A stretch of DNA of 64,000 bases from Glycine soja (lineage: Eukaryota > Streptophyta > Magnoliopsida > Fabales > Fabaceae): positions 46,059,534 to 46,123,533 of the forward strand of contig NC_041009.1 of assembly GCF_004193775.1 (NCBI RefSeq), given 5' to 3'. The notes beneath the pieces were generated by a model. That model saw only the letters and a program-made list of their open reading frames with translations, did no database searches and was not told where the DNA came from. Made by a program: the position numbers and the translations under genes. Positions 13,245-25,248 of the stretch are shown here, in pieces; positions within the stretch are counted from its first letter, which is position 1; each line of letters begins with the position of its first letter.

Positions 13245-14302
13245 TAGGGGCGGACCGAGGTAATTAGTAAGGAGGCCCCCCTTGGTTTTTTTCTCATTTG
13301 AAAAATTTAATAGATTAGCATTATTTATTTATTTTAAAAAATATATATTTTTATTAATTAGTAAACAAATTTAATTTGAAAAATCAATAAAGTCCAACAT
13401 AGTAGATGACTGCTATTGGGAGAGGCAAACAAACACTTCGATGATCTCTATTCTTCCAGGGGGTTAATCTCATAGCTTTTAGCTATGGGCATTAAAAAAA
13501 ATTGATTTGAAATTTAATATTATATATTTTTTAATTTAAATTATTATGCAATTAGTTTTTATCTGTTTACTTTATTTTTAAATTATAAAATCAATAATAT
13601 TTTTTTATCCTTCATATTTTATATTTAATATTTTAGTATTATTTAAATAATCATGCAGTTATTTTTTATCGGCAAGATCAGAAAAGACTAAAAAACACTG
13701 CATCACACAAAAGAAAAATATGCTGAATTTTTTATATTTTATATTTAATATTTTAATAACAAACTTACACTTTGTAATAAAATGGAAAATAATTTTTTTA
13801 TCGCTTAAATATATTTTTGGTCCTTATAATTTTCTTTTTTTTTTATTTTCATCTTTGCAAAAATGTATTTATTTTATTTTTTGTCCTTAAAATGTTTTAT
13901 CTACTATTCAAAATATTTTTACCATTCAAAGTGTTATTTAAAATACTTTAAGGACAAAAAAGTAAAATAAACATTTTGCAACAACTAAAACAAACAAAAA
14001 AAAGTTTTTGTAGGAATGAAAATGAAAAAAAAATATTAAATTATAAGGACCAAAAATATATTTAAGTCTTTTTTTTTTTAATATTTGCTAGTATACATTA
14101 AAAAGAAAATTATTGAAAAAAAAGTAATTATTGATTATTTTCATGACATATATGAAAACATGTTTTTTATTTATTTATTTTGGAGATAAAACGTTATATG
14201 TTATGATAGATTATTAATGCAATTTAACATATCGAAACATGATATGAGTTTTATTTTTTTGTGATTAATCCTCTCTCTCATCCTACTCTGGGTCCACTGT
14301 TG
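13245..14302. mobile_element. hAT-like non-autonomous DNA transposon, about 1.06 kb
   Basis: The left end reads taggggcggaccgag and the right end, reverse-complemented, reads caacagtggacccag. Both resemble the consensus terminus of plant hAT elements (caggggcggacccag type). They are flanked by a near-perfect 8-bp direct repeat, ccaatgtc on the left (13237-13244) and ccaatgtt on the right (14303-14310). An 8-bp target duplication is the hAT hallmark. The inside is AT-rich with no transposase reading frame, so it would depend on an outside transposase. A hairpin MITE (13804-14066) is nested within it. The ends are diverged, so it is probably old. Confidence 0.6.
13804..14066. repeat. Hairpin MITE nested in the hAT-like element
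   Basis: About 28 bases at the left end (cttaaatatatttttggtcc continuing) match the reverse complement of the right end. The complementarity runs on inward: a tttgtcctt-containing stretch on the left pairs with aaggacaaaa on the right. The 263-bp unit can thus fold into one long hairpin. Such units are frequent in legume genomes and commonly give rise to 24-nt siRNAs. No coding capacity. Confidence 0.75.
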
Positions 14303-16507
14303 CCAATGTTTATATGCTATGGTATGTTTCATCAGATACAACAATTTCATCTATTAGCATTTCAGATATGACTTTTTGAACCTAATATTTATTTGTATTA
14401 CATTAAAATTATTAAAGGTTGTTATTTCTCTTATCACACAACAATCTCTACCTTAGGCTTATCCGACCCCTTTCTTTATTTATGTTTTTGTTGGCGCTAG
14501 AGTGGTTCTTGGAGAATGAGGGGCAGAAGGTGCTTGCTGGTGCATGATCAACATTAGCGACTCCAGCCTAAGTTGTGGCCTTGGTGGCCCTTTCTATTCT
14601 TAACTACTTAAAGGGACTCATGAAGCCTGCAAAAAATAAATAAAGGGAGGTTAGATATGGCAACCGAATACAAACATGAGAAGGAAATACAAGTTGTAAT
14701 ATCACTTTACAAGATAGCGGTCGTGGAAGCATCTCAAAGAATGCTCAATCTTCCTTATCTTATGCGGTCCTGTGATCATTGAGCCACATGCTCTATGTAA
14801 TGGCAAAAATCGTAAGAAATGAGATTAAATTGTGATTTATAAATTTTTTAGATACAATCGTCTTGTCTGAGTGCATCTAATCTTAAACAAATTTTGTTAT
14901 TTGTTTTAGAGTCACGTATGACTTTATAGGAAATAATACTTAAGAGTTGTAAATGCTTGAGCATAAACTTTTTGTAAGAGTGTGACACTAAAAAATATTT
15001 TTATGTTTGTAAAATATAGTAAAACTTGGTAGTTAATTTTCAAGAATTAAGCTTAATCTTAATGATAAAAATGAATTAGTACAAAACTCTATGTTATTTA
15101 CTGCTTTCTCCCTTTCTCATCTATTAACTGAGACTGAGTTGTGATTTTTGTTTTCATAACTAACTTTAGATTTTAGATTTTGTCATGTTTGTGTTAAAAA
15201 TATGTTATTAAACTTGCTATCATAGGCAAGATTGTTTAGTAACGAAATTTTTTAAGATTACAATTTAAACCTCCTTGTAATTTTTTTCTTTAAATAGCAT
15301 AAGTGTTAATTAAAATGATTTTTGTAATTAAATATAAATTAAGCATAATTTCTAAAAATTATCGCTTGAGCTTTCAGCTTGGTTTGATTTTGAACCAACC
15401 GAATTATGGTATAGTGTATTAGAAAGTAATGTTAGTTATTTTTGCATGCCTTGTAAGTTTTTATTTCCAGGTGTTTTGTAAGGGAGAGTTTGAGTGTTGT
15501 TATTGCCCTAGAAATGGAAGTTAAAGTATATTATTTTTTATTTTGTTTTAAGGAGTTAAAGTATATTTGTTCTTTTTTTTATAGAAATGGGAGTTAAAGT
15601 TTTTTTTTTTAAGGAGTTAAAGTTTATTTGTTCTTTTTTTTAGTGGAAGGTATATTTGTTCTTAAAATAAAGAGATAGTAACAAAAATAATATTAACTTG
15701 TGTACTGAAATAGCATCTCCGTATTACACGCTTTAGAAATTACATACTGTAAATAGACTTTTTCTTTCTTTCACACATGGAGAATGATTAGAACTTTAGC
15801 ATTAAGTCAAAAGAGATTTTTTGTTAAATCTTATTTAATAAATATTATATGACAAATAAGCAAACATGATTTAATAAGTTAGGTAAACCGATCAATGGAA
15901 AATAATATACTCCACATCTTGAAAAGCAAAATAAAAAAATCTAAACAATTTTTTTTTATAAATGTTATATATAAACAAATTATATTTGTACTTTATGAAT
16001 AATTTAAAGACAGTACAGTATTAAGAATATTTCGCTTTAAAATGCCAATTTTCTCTAGGCAACCCCAGATGGGTTCTTCTTAAGCTTAGACTTAAAGGAT
16101 TTCTTTCGATAACAAAGGTCAGATCAAATGTTAGTTAACAAATAATAAAAATATACGGGAAAAAAGGGCCCAAAATTCACCAATCCTTTATTTAAAAAAA
16201 GAAGAAGAAGAAGAATCGTGTCAGCAAAAGCAGTAAAAGTGGCATATCTTGGGAAATAATTTTGAAAGTGGTATAAGATGAGAAAATGCTTTTATAAAAG
16301 TAGTAGCAGTATATATATATGGCTATGAAAAATGTCCCGATGCTTTTGCAGTGTGATGATTATAAAGTCAAACAGGAGCAAATTCCCCTCCTCACATCAC
16401 ATGTTCCTCCATCCTCAACAACACAATAAACCTCTCCACATGCTATTAAGAATTCCCCCAATAACCCTGACCCTAGCTATTCTGGTCCCAATGAGTTTTG
16501 CCCCACC
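14303..16507. other. Intergenic region upstream of the ABC transporter
   Basis: AT-rich, no recognisable gene. A slightly GC-richer block at about 14490-14640 has no continuous reading frame. Around 15540-15660 a phrase containing aaggagttaaagt and tttgttctttttttt recurs in direct orientation. The ORF at 16332-16526 is pyrimidine-rich upstream sequence just before the transporter and has no family match. Confidence 0.5.
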
Positions 16508-16530
16508 ACACTTTAGCCCACACTGATTCC

Positions 16531-16537
16531 TATAAAT
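16531..16537 (+). promoter_or_regulatory. Candidate TATA box of the ABCB gene
   Basis: The heptamer tataaat lies about 170 bp before the start codon. Transcription starting about 30 bp downstream would give a 5' UTR near 145 nt, which is ordinary for a plant gene. This is position and motif only. Confidence 0.4.
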
Positions 16538-16707
16538 TCATCAGAATGTCGCAACAACTTAGTTCAAGGCCATGAAACAAAAGCTGGTTTTGGAAGCAAG
16601 CCAAGAAGGCAGCGAAAAAAAAAAAAACCATGCTCTATTAGTTTGAAGAAAGTGGGTCTCCGAATCTCACTGTTGTTTGTTTCTCAAGAAAAAGGGTGTG
16701 TCTAAAA

Positions 16708-19700
16708 ATGGGTAGGGATCAGAAAAGTGTGGTAGCTATGGTTGGCCAGGAGAGAAAAACAAACAAGAAAAATGGGTCTCTTGGGTTTAGGTCCATTTTC
16801 ATGCATGCCGATGGCAAAGATTTGTTTCTTATGGTTTTAGGTACTATTGGGGCAGTTGGGGAAGGCTTGACCACCCCTCTAGTGTTGTATATCAGTAGCC
16901 GCATGATGAATAACATTGGAAGTTCCTCTAACATGGATGGAAACACTTTCATCCATAGCATCAATAAGGTTCAATTTTTCATATCTCTCTTTATACACAC
17001 AAGAAATTATTATATAGTCCCATATCATCATATAATCTTAATTAATCTCTATGTCATGTGGAAATTAATTGAAACCATAGATACGCGGTGATCTAAAGCT
17101 ATCTAATAACTTTTCATCACATGGAAAGAACTTAACACGAAAGAGAAGCTTACTGATAACTTTGTTAGCTTTCTTGGCTTTATTGGTTATGCAGAATGCA
17201 GTGTCTTGGTTATATTTGGCTGGTGCCTCTTTTGCGGTTTGCTTCCTCGGTGAGTTTCGGTTATGCAATCATTTTTCCTTTTCCTTTTCCTTTTCTCTTT
17301 CAATTCACGCCAGGCAAATTAAAGTAATGATATTGTTGTATCATCTTTTTTATTTCTTTAATTATTAATATTAATTATTATTATATTCTGGTTCAGAGGG
17401 TTATTGTTGGACAAGAACAAGCGAAAGACAAGCGGCGAGAATGAGATGCAGGTATCTGAAAGCAGTACTCAGACAAGATGTGGAGTACTTCGATTTGCAT
17501 GTCACGAGCACCTCAGAGATCATCACTAGCGTCTCCAGCGACAGCCTCGTAATTCAAGATGTCCTTAGTGAAAAGGTACGCTGTTGTTATAACTGTCATC
17601 AATTAACTAAAAATATAAAAATTGTGCAAGCTCGTGATTTTGCTTATAATGAATTACATGTATTGAAACCCAGGTTCCGAATTTCTTGATGAACATGTCA
17701 TTGTTCGTCGGGAGCTACATAGCGGCGTTTGCAATGTTGTGGAGGCTGGCCATTGTGGGGTTTCCTTTCGTCGTTCTTCTCGTGATCCCGGGTTTAATTT
17801 ACGGCAAGACCTTGATTGGGTTGTCTAGTAAACTCAGAGAAGAGTACAACCAAGCTGGGACAGTGGCGGAACAAACAATTTCGTCCATCAGAACCGTTTT
17901 TTCATTTGTGGGGGAAAGCAAGACCATGAACGCTTTCTCAAACGCGCTTCAAGGAACGGTTAAGTTGGGTCTCAAACAAGGCTTGGCTAAGGGATTAGCC
18001 GTTGGAAGCAACGGCGTCGTTTTCGGCATTTGGTCCTTCATGTGCTACTACGGCAGCAGGCTCGTCATTTATCATGGCGTCAAAGGAGGGACAGTTTTTG
18101 CTGTCGGAGCAGCAATCGCCGTTGGTGGATTGTAAGTAACCATTATTATCTAATTCTTTTCATTTACTCATTTTCTTTCTATATCAATTAACGTAAAATA
18201 TTTACTAATCTTATTGATTGAAAAGTTTAACTGATCACTCTTAATTATATATGTTGAATGAATTAGTATGCTAAACATGTCTTTGAGTGTGAAATAGGGC
18301 ATTAGGGGCGGGGTTATCCAACGTGAGGTACTTTTCGGAGGCGGGTGCGGCAGCGGAGCGTATAAAGGAAGTGATAAAGAGGGTTCCCAAGATAGATTCT
18401 GACAACAAGGAAGGGGAAATCCTGGAAAACATTTACGGGGAAGTGGAATTTGACCGAGTGGAATTCGCATACCCGTCGAGACCCGAAAGCGCGATTCTGA
18501 AGGGACTGAACCTGAGGGTGCCAGCAGGGAAGAGAGTGGCGTTGGTGGGAGAGAGTGGGTCAGGAAAATCTACGGTGATAGCTTTATTACAGAGATTTTA
18601 TGACCCTTGTGGGGGAGAGGTGCGTGTGGATGGGGTGGGGATCCAGAAGCTGCAGCTGAAGTGGCTGAGGTCGTGTATGGGGCTGGTTAGCCAGGAACCT
18701 GCTCTGTTCGCGACCAGCATTAAAGACAACATACTTTTCGGCAAAGAGGATGCCACCCAGGACCAGGTGGTTGAGGCTGCAAAAGCTGCCCATGCTCATA
18801 ATTTCATTTCGCTTCTGCCTCACGGTTACCATACACAGGTAACTCTTCATATCTTCTGCTAGTCTTTATTTGCTTTTCCCAAGCTAGACGCTTATCAACT
18901 GATTCTTACGTCAACAATAAATGTCAGTTCTATGACACCATAAATACAACCATTAATGATTTTATCATTAGCTATTTTTCAAGTTTTTCTACACTCGTTT
19001 TCAGCTTCAGCACACTCTCCAACTTGGAATATATTTTTATATTATTGAGTAAATTTATCAGAAATAATAAAATTTTGTATATTTCCCCTTTTTTTTAAAA
19101 CAAGATTTCACTTATTATTATATTTGTATTTCTTTTTTTACCTCTTCATTGTCATAAAAAACATTCATGGTAGGTAATATTCAAGCATCATTTTCTCCTG
19201 TTATTTATATAGTATACTGTAATATGATACTTACATTCTTAGTGTTCAATATTTTTTTACAGTGGTTTTTACTGCAAACTTACATTAACTAGATTATAAA
19301 GATAAACGGATTAATAAATGAATTTTTTATTAATAGAAGAGAAATAATGCAAAACCACATGAAGTTAATAAATAATAAATGATTTTGGTTTCCCTTACAG
19401 GTGGGAGAGAGGGGGATTCAGATGTCAGGGGGACAAAAACAGAGGATAGCAATTGCGAGGGCAATAATTAAGAAACCACGAATTCTCCTTCTGGACGAAG
19501 CAACAAGCGCGCTGGACTCAGAGTCAGAGAGACTCGTCCAAGAAGCGTTGGACAATGCAGCAGTGGGTTGCACCACCATCATCATAGCGCACCGCTTGTC
19601 CACCATCCAAAACGCGGACCTCATTGCCGTCGTCGGAGGCGGAAAAATCATCGAGATGGGCTCGCACGACGAGCTCATCAAAAACGACACCGGCGCTTAC

Positions 19701-22700
19701 GCCTCCGCGTTTCGCCTCCAGCAACAAATGGGCAAAGACAAGGTAGAGGAAAGCACGGAAAAAACCGTTATTCCAGGGACTGTTTTATCCACAACCGAAA
19801 CCCAAGACATGGGACTTACTTCTGTAGGCCCCACAATATCCGGTGGTTGTGATGATAACATGGCGACAGCGCCATCATTTTGGAGACTGATGGCGCTGAG
19901 CTACCCCGAGTGGAAGCATGGCGTTTTTGGGTGTCTGAATGCCATGGTGTTCGGTGCCGTTCAGCCGGTGTACGCATTTACGATGGGTTCCACCATACTT
20001 TTGTATTTTAACTCTGATCATGAGGAGATAATGAGGAGGACGAGGTTCTACTCGTTTACCTTTCTGGGCCTCTTTGTGGTGTCTTTGCTTTCGAATATTG
20101 GGCAGCATTATTGCTTCGGTTACATGGGGGAATACTTGACCAAACGGGTCAGAGAGACCGTGCTTGCCAAAATCCTCACTTTCGAAGTTGGGTGGTTTGA
20201 TTTGGATCAGAACTCCACTGCCTCCATCTGTTCCAGACTTGCCAAAGATGCTAGTGTGGTATGTTTCCATTTCCGAATTTTCTTAAAACATTATTTAAAG
20301 TATTTTTTCACACTTTGTTTTCTTTTTTGAATAATTATATCAATCATTTGAGGTGGGTAATGAAACATGATAAGAAAAGATGGAAAATTATGTTTGGGAG
20401 AAGAAAAAAGACAAACAAGAGTGTAAAAAAATAAGATTAAAAAATTAATTTCATATTTTTATATTGTTGTTTAATAATAATAGATGTATGGTATGTCATA
20501 CTTAACCTGGTTTTGATTGTGTATAAAAAATTGTACTAATAGTATATAAAAATTAAAACTTTAAAAAAATATATGAATAATTTTCCTACACCCTTTTTCT
20601 AGATTAGGAAAGAGAATCAAATTCACAATTTAAGGTTTTCTTTTTCTTATTTACGGTGAAAGGGATAGTGTGAGGAGTAATATAAGGAAAAAGGTGTGAT
20701 GGCATCGTTATTATTTTAGGTTTTATCTTTTGGTACGTTAAATTCTTAGCTATAAGGCTATAATGCATGGTATCTACATGCAACGGCCATGGTTGTCGGT
20801 GAGAATTTTCTGTGTGGTTGTTCAGAAAAGGTAAATCTTGTGGATTTAAGTTAGCGTTTCGCCATTCGTATATCTTCAGTTGTGGTTACATCCTTTCCGT
20901 ACGCTTTTTCTTTTGAGAAAAAGAGAGGAGGAGGCTCCACACCTCACTTTCCATTCCCTTATTTTTTTTATTTCTTTTCTTTATTTTTCAAAGAGAAAGG
21001 TACTTATAAAGCCTTATATATATACTCGAAGTATATTACAACATTTCTCTTATAGTTGAATAGTTCAAGTGTGCACTCATTCATTGAATACATAAAGTTT
21101 AGAATAGAATACTGATATTTTCTCAATAATTTATGGGCATGTGAATTAGGTGTAGAAAAGAGAGAAATAAAAAAATAAAACGTGTAAACTGTGATAAAAA
21201 AAAAGTAAGAGAGAAATAAAATAAAAAAGTATGTGAAAATATAAATAGGCCAGGATGTAACAAAAAGACATGGGAGAAAATTAGAGTGGTTTAAAATCAA
21301 CATTTCCATCTCATGGAGGTATAAATGAAGGATGTGAGCCGGAGATGAGTGAGAAGAAAGGAAAAAAATGTAAGAGAAAAATAAAAAGTTAGTGTAAATT
21401 GAATGTAAGAGAAAAGAAATGTCACGAAATCAAAATAGTAAAATTTAAGAATATAATATTTATTGCAAACCACTCAAAAAGAATATTTAACTTAAGAATA
21501 AATACTAAATATTCCAATTAACTTAATGAAATATATTTTAATTTATCCTCTAATCATTAACAGAACATATATTTGTTTTCATAATATTCTATGTAAAGCA
21601 TCTTTTCGTTATCATAAGATTCTCAAGAAAGCATAATTCTCATTTTGTTGTAGTTTTTCATTGAATATCTTAATTTTTAACTAAAACGTATAAAGTAGAT
21701 AATTAAAATTATAAATACTTTTTAATTTTCCAATAGTAACGACTTTGAAATCCCTCTTAACTATCCATACTTAAAATATTAATAGAACACGTGAAAACGT
21801 GGCATTGTGGCTCCCGTCATAACTGGAGAAAGTACATTACTTTATTTCGGTAGCGCCAGATAATCTCCTCGTCGTTATACTTGCCGTCTAAACCGGCTTT
21901 AGTGCACGCATGCTTGTTACTTATCAGCGTCTTCTTTAGCTTTTTAGCTACAAGATCTGCCTAGTGGTTAGTGAGTGCGTGTGATTGTGTGAATGTGTGA
22001 TTGTAGACTATTGTTTTGTTTGTTGTTGATGGTTCATTTTTATTTTATTTTTTTGTTCTCCTTTTGTGGTGTCTATAGGTGAGGTCTCTAGTGGGAGATA
22101 GAATGGCATTGCTAGTACAAACATTTTCAGCGGTAATAACAGCCTATACGATGGGTCTTATCATTTCTTGGAGGCTTTCCATCGTTATGATAGCTGTACA
22201 ACCCATCATCATAGCATGCTTTTACACAAGGCGTGTGCTTCTCAAGAGCATGTCCAACAAGTCCATGAAGGCACAACAACAAAGCAGTAACATAGCTTCC
22301 GAAGCAGTTTCCAACCTTAGAACTGTCACAGCCTTTTCTTCTCAAGATAGGATTCTCAAAATGCTTGAAGAGGCTCAACAACGACCAAGTCTAGAGAACA
22401 TAAGACAATCTTGGTTTGCTGGAATTGGGCTTGGATGCTCCCAGGGCCTTGCGTCTTGCATTTGGGCCTTAGATTTTTGGTATGGTGGCAAGCTTATTTC
22501 ATATGGGTACATAACAACAAAAACGTTTTTTGAGAGCTTCATGGTTTTGGTGAGCACGGGAAGGATCATTGCTGATGCTGGAAGCATGACCACGGATCTT
22601 GCTAGAGGTGCTGATGTTGTTGGTGATATTTTTGGGATCATTGATCGGTGTACGAAAATTGAGCCTGATGACCCAAATGGGTACATACCGGAGAGGTTAA

Positions 22701-23506
22701 TTGGTGAAATAGAGTTTCATGAAGTGCATTTCGCGTACCCTGCTAGGCCTAATGTGGCCATCTTTGAAAATTTCTCCATGAAAATAGAGGCGGGAAAATC
22801 TACGGCAATGGTGGGACAAAGTGGGTCCGGGAAATCGACGATCATTGGTCTAATAGAGAGGTTTTATGATCCACTTAAAGGGATGGTGACAATAGATGGC
22901 ATGGACATAAAATCGTATAACCTAAAGTCACTAAGGAAGCACATAGCACTAGTGAGCCAAGAGCCAACGTTGTTCGGTGGGACCATAAGGGAGAACATTG
23001 CATACGGAAGATGTGAGAGTGAGAGGGTTGATGAGAGCGAGATCATAGAGGCGGCACGAGCGGCGAACGCGCACGATTTCATAGCTAGCTTGAAGGAAGG
23101 GTATGAGACATGGTGTGGGGATAAAGGGGTGCAACTTTCAGGGGGTCAAAAGCAAAGGATAGCAATAGCGAGGGCAATACTGAAAAACCCTAAGGTGTTG
23201 TTGTTGGACGAGGCCACAAGCGCATTAGATGGTCCATCAGAGAAGGTGGTGCAAGATACGTTGATGAGGGTGATGAGAGGGAGGACCGGCGTAGTGGTGG
23301 CACACAGGTTGAGCACCATACACAATTGTGATGTTATTGGTGTGTTGGAAAAGGGGAGGGTGGTGGAGATTGGAACCCACTCGTCCTTGTTGGCCAAAGG
23401 GTCATGTGGAGCTTATTACTCCTTGGTCAGTCTTCAGACGAGACATGCAACAACACCAAATAACACTAGTTGTACTAAAGCTGGTAGTACCCACTCTATC
23501 AATTGA
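16708..23506 (+). CDS. ABC transporter B family (P-glycoprotein/MDR type), ABCB15-like, seven exons
   Basis: Exons: 16708-16968, 17195-17249, 17397-17575, 17674-18131, 18298-18838, 19401-20258, 22079-23506, joining in frame to 1,259 residues (Arabidopsis ABCB15 is about 1,240). It is a full-size exporter, TMD1-NBD1-TMD2-NBD2. NBD1 has Walker [10 protein letters not shown] near residues 402-410, signature MSGGQKQR near 506 and Walker B ILLLDE near 526. NBD2 has GQSGSGKST near 1030-1038, LSGGQKQR near 1137 and VLLLDE near 1157. All key motifs are intact, so it looks functional. Such proteins sit mostly in the plasma membrane and export small molecules; auxin-type or secondary-metabolite cargo is known for ABCBs, but the substrate here cannot be read from sequence. 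The start was chosen at the ATG giving MGRDQKS. Upstream in-frame codons are not ATG. Intron 6 is long (1.8 kb). The first-half exons, especially 19500-19760, are much more GC-rich than exon 7. Confidence 0.93.
20259..22078 (+). other. Long intron 6 of the ABCB gene
   Basis: 1.8 kb between donor gtatgt at 20259 and the acceptor ending in ctatag at 22078. It is AT-rich, with a run of minus-strand open sequence (21004-21309) that is low-complexity Phe/Tyr/Ile translation and not a gene. No transposon with clear ends was found inside. Confidence 0.8.
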
Positions 23507-24720
23507 CCCTGCCAAAGTACCATCCATCTAGTCTTTGTCTACTTGGGATGGCTAGCTAGCTACTAGGCCACCTTTTTGAGGTTGATAGGAGATAATAGCT
23601 AGCTAGTATGATAAAGATGAGAGATGGGTTTGTGATAGGTGAAGGCAACTTAAACAAGTGGACGAGATGGAGAAGGAACTTTCAAAGTGTGTGTCACCTT
23701 TCTTATAATTTTGCACTTTCTCATGTATTCCTCCATCAACATCGATCCATGTTTAAATAATGTATGTACATATATGTCTCTATATATGATATCAAGTAGA
23801 ATGATTTCTTTCTGCTTCTGAAATCATTATTATTAACTTACTTATTATAAGACTAAAGCAATATGTTAGTACCTTTACAATTTAGACCCCATATTTTAAA
23901 GATTATACAATAAGGGCTGGTTTAGGGTGATTTTTAGTTGTAAGTTTTAGAAACCAAAATTAAATATAAAAAAAAATTAGAAACCATCCCAGATGAGACC
24001 TTGGCTTTTTAAGGCTTCAGGAAAAAAAATGTAATTAAGTCCGTAGTGTAAAAACACTGCTAAAATTTTTAGAACAGTGTTCTTTCAATAAGGGTGTATT
24101 TCGAATTTTTGGAAATATAGAACCCAATTACAAATTTCTTAAGTTCATAAAATTCTTTTTTTTTGTCAAAGAAAAAGGTTCCTAAAATTCTTAAGACTTT
24201 ACCGAGATTATTAAACTCATTCTACCCAGTAAAAAAAATCCTACTCTAAAAGTTTCTTATAATTAACAATGTTATTATGAAATGGACTTGTTTAAAATTT
24301 AAAATCATAAGCTTTCCATTTACAAATTTCAAAATATACAAACTTAATTGAAAATCCTCGGACAGCATATATGATTGACATATTATTTTCATATATATAA
24401 CATGAATTCTAACTCATGAGAGTATTTTATTCTTCCTCTAATATTATGTGTCAGGTAATCTCAATCTATCCAACTATTAATAACAATTTTTTTTCATGTA
24501 TAAAATAATAAATTCTAATCGTTTATGAAAAATTAATAATCAATATTTCAGCACATCCAGAATTTGTTATTCATGTATGCATAATATTGACAGTTGATTT
24601 TTCACCAACAAGTGAGATTTGTTGTTTTACCTTCTAAAATGACTTGTTCACTTTTAGAAGAGTTGGATTCCTAAATTTGGATTTTTATTGTTGTTGCATA
24701 AGCTTTTTGTTTCTAATCAA

Positions 24721-24824
24721 AGTCCTTAAACTTATTTTTCATTCATACTTTTAGTCTTTATTATATATTTTTAGTCCTTAAACTTATTTTTCATTCATAC
24801 TTTTAGTCTTTATTGTATATTTTT
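24721..24824. repeat. 52-bp perfect-type tandem duplication
   Basis: Two head-to-tail copies, 24721-24772 and 24773-24824, each start agtccttaaacttatttttc and differ at one position (ttatata versus ttgtata). The phrase resembles the tagtccttaaa ends of legume MITEs. Confidence 0.85.
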
Positions 24825-25205
24825 AATGTTAAATTCTCACGTGATAAGTAATTATAAATGTTATCATTTTTTAAATGTCACATCTAAAAGTATGTGACAT
24901 TTAAAAGTATCTTTTTAGTCATTTTTAAATTTTTTAGAATTTTTATTTTTGGTCTCTTAAACTTTTCTTTGACCAAACAATATCTCTAAACTTATTTAGT
25001 GTCCTTACTTTTAGTCCTTGTCTAATATCTTTGTTATTAAATGTTGATGTGGTTGTACATGTCTCCAATTGCATGATGTCATATTGTCTAAATGGTGACG
25101 TAGCATTTACAGCACCCGAACATTTAGTCACATTGTCTATTTAAGTAACCATAGGAAAAATAAAACCAAACAATTCCATTTCATATAAGTAAATAATATT
25201 GAATA

Positions 25206-25208
<3 letters not shown>

Positions 25209-25240
<32 letters not shown>
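25209..25240. repeat. (AT)n microsatellite
   Basis: Sixteen AT dinucleotides in intergenic DNA. Confidence 0.9.
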
Positions 25241-25248
<8 letters not shown>

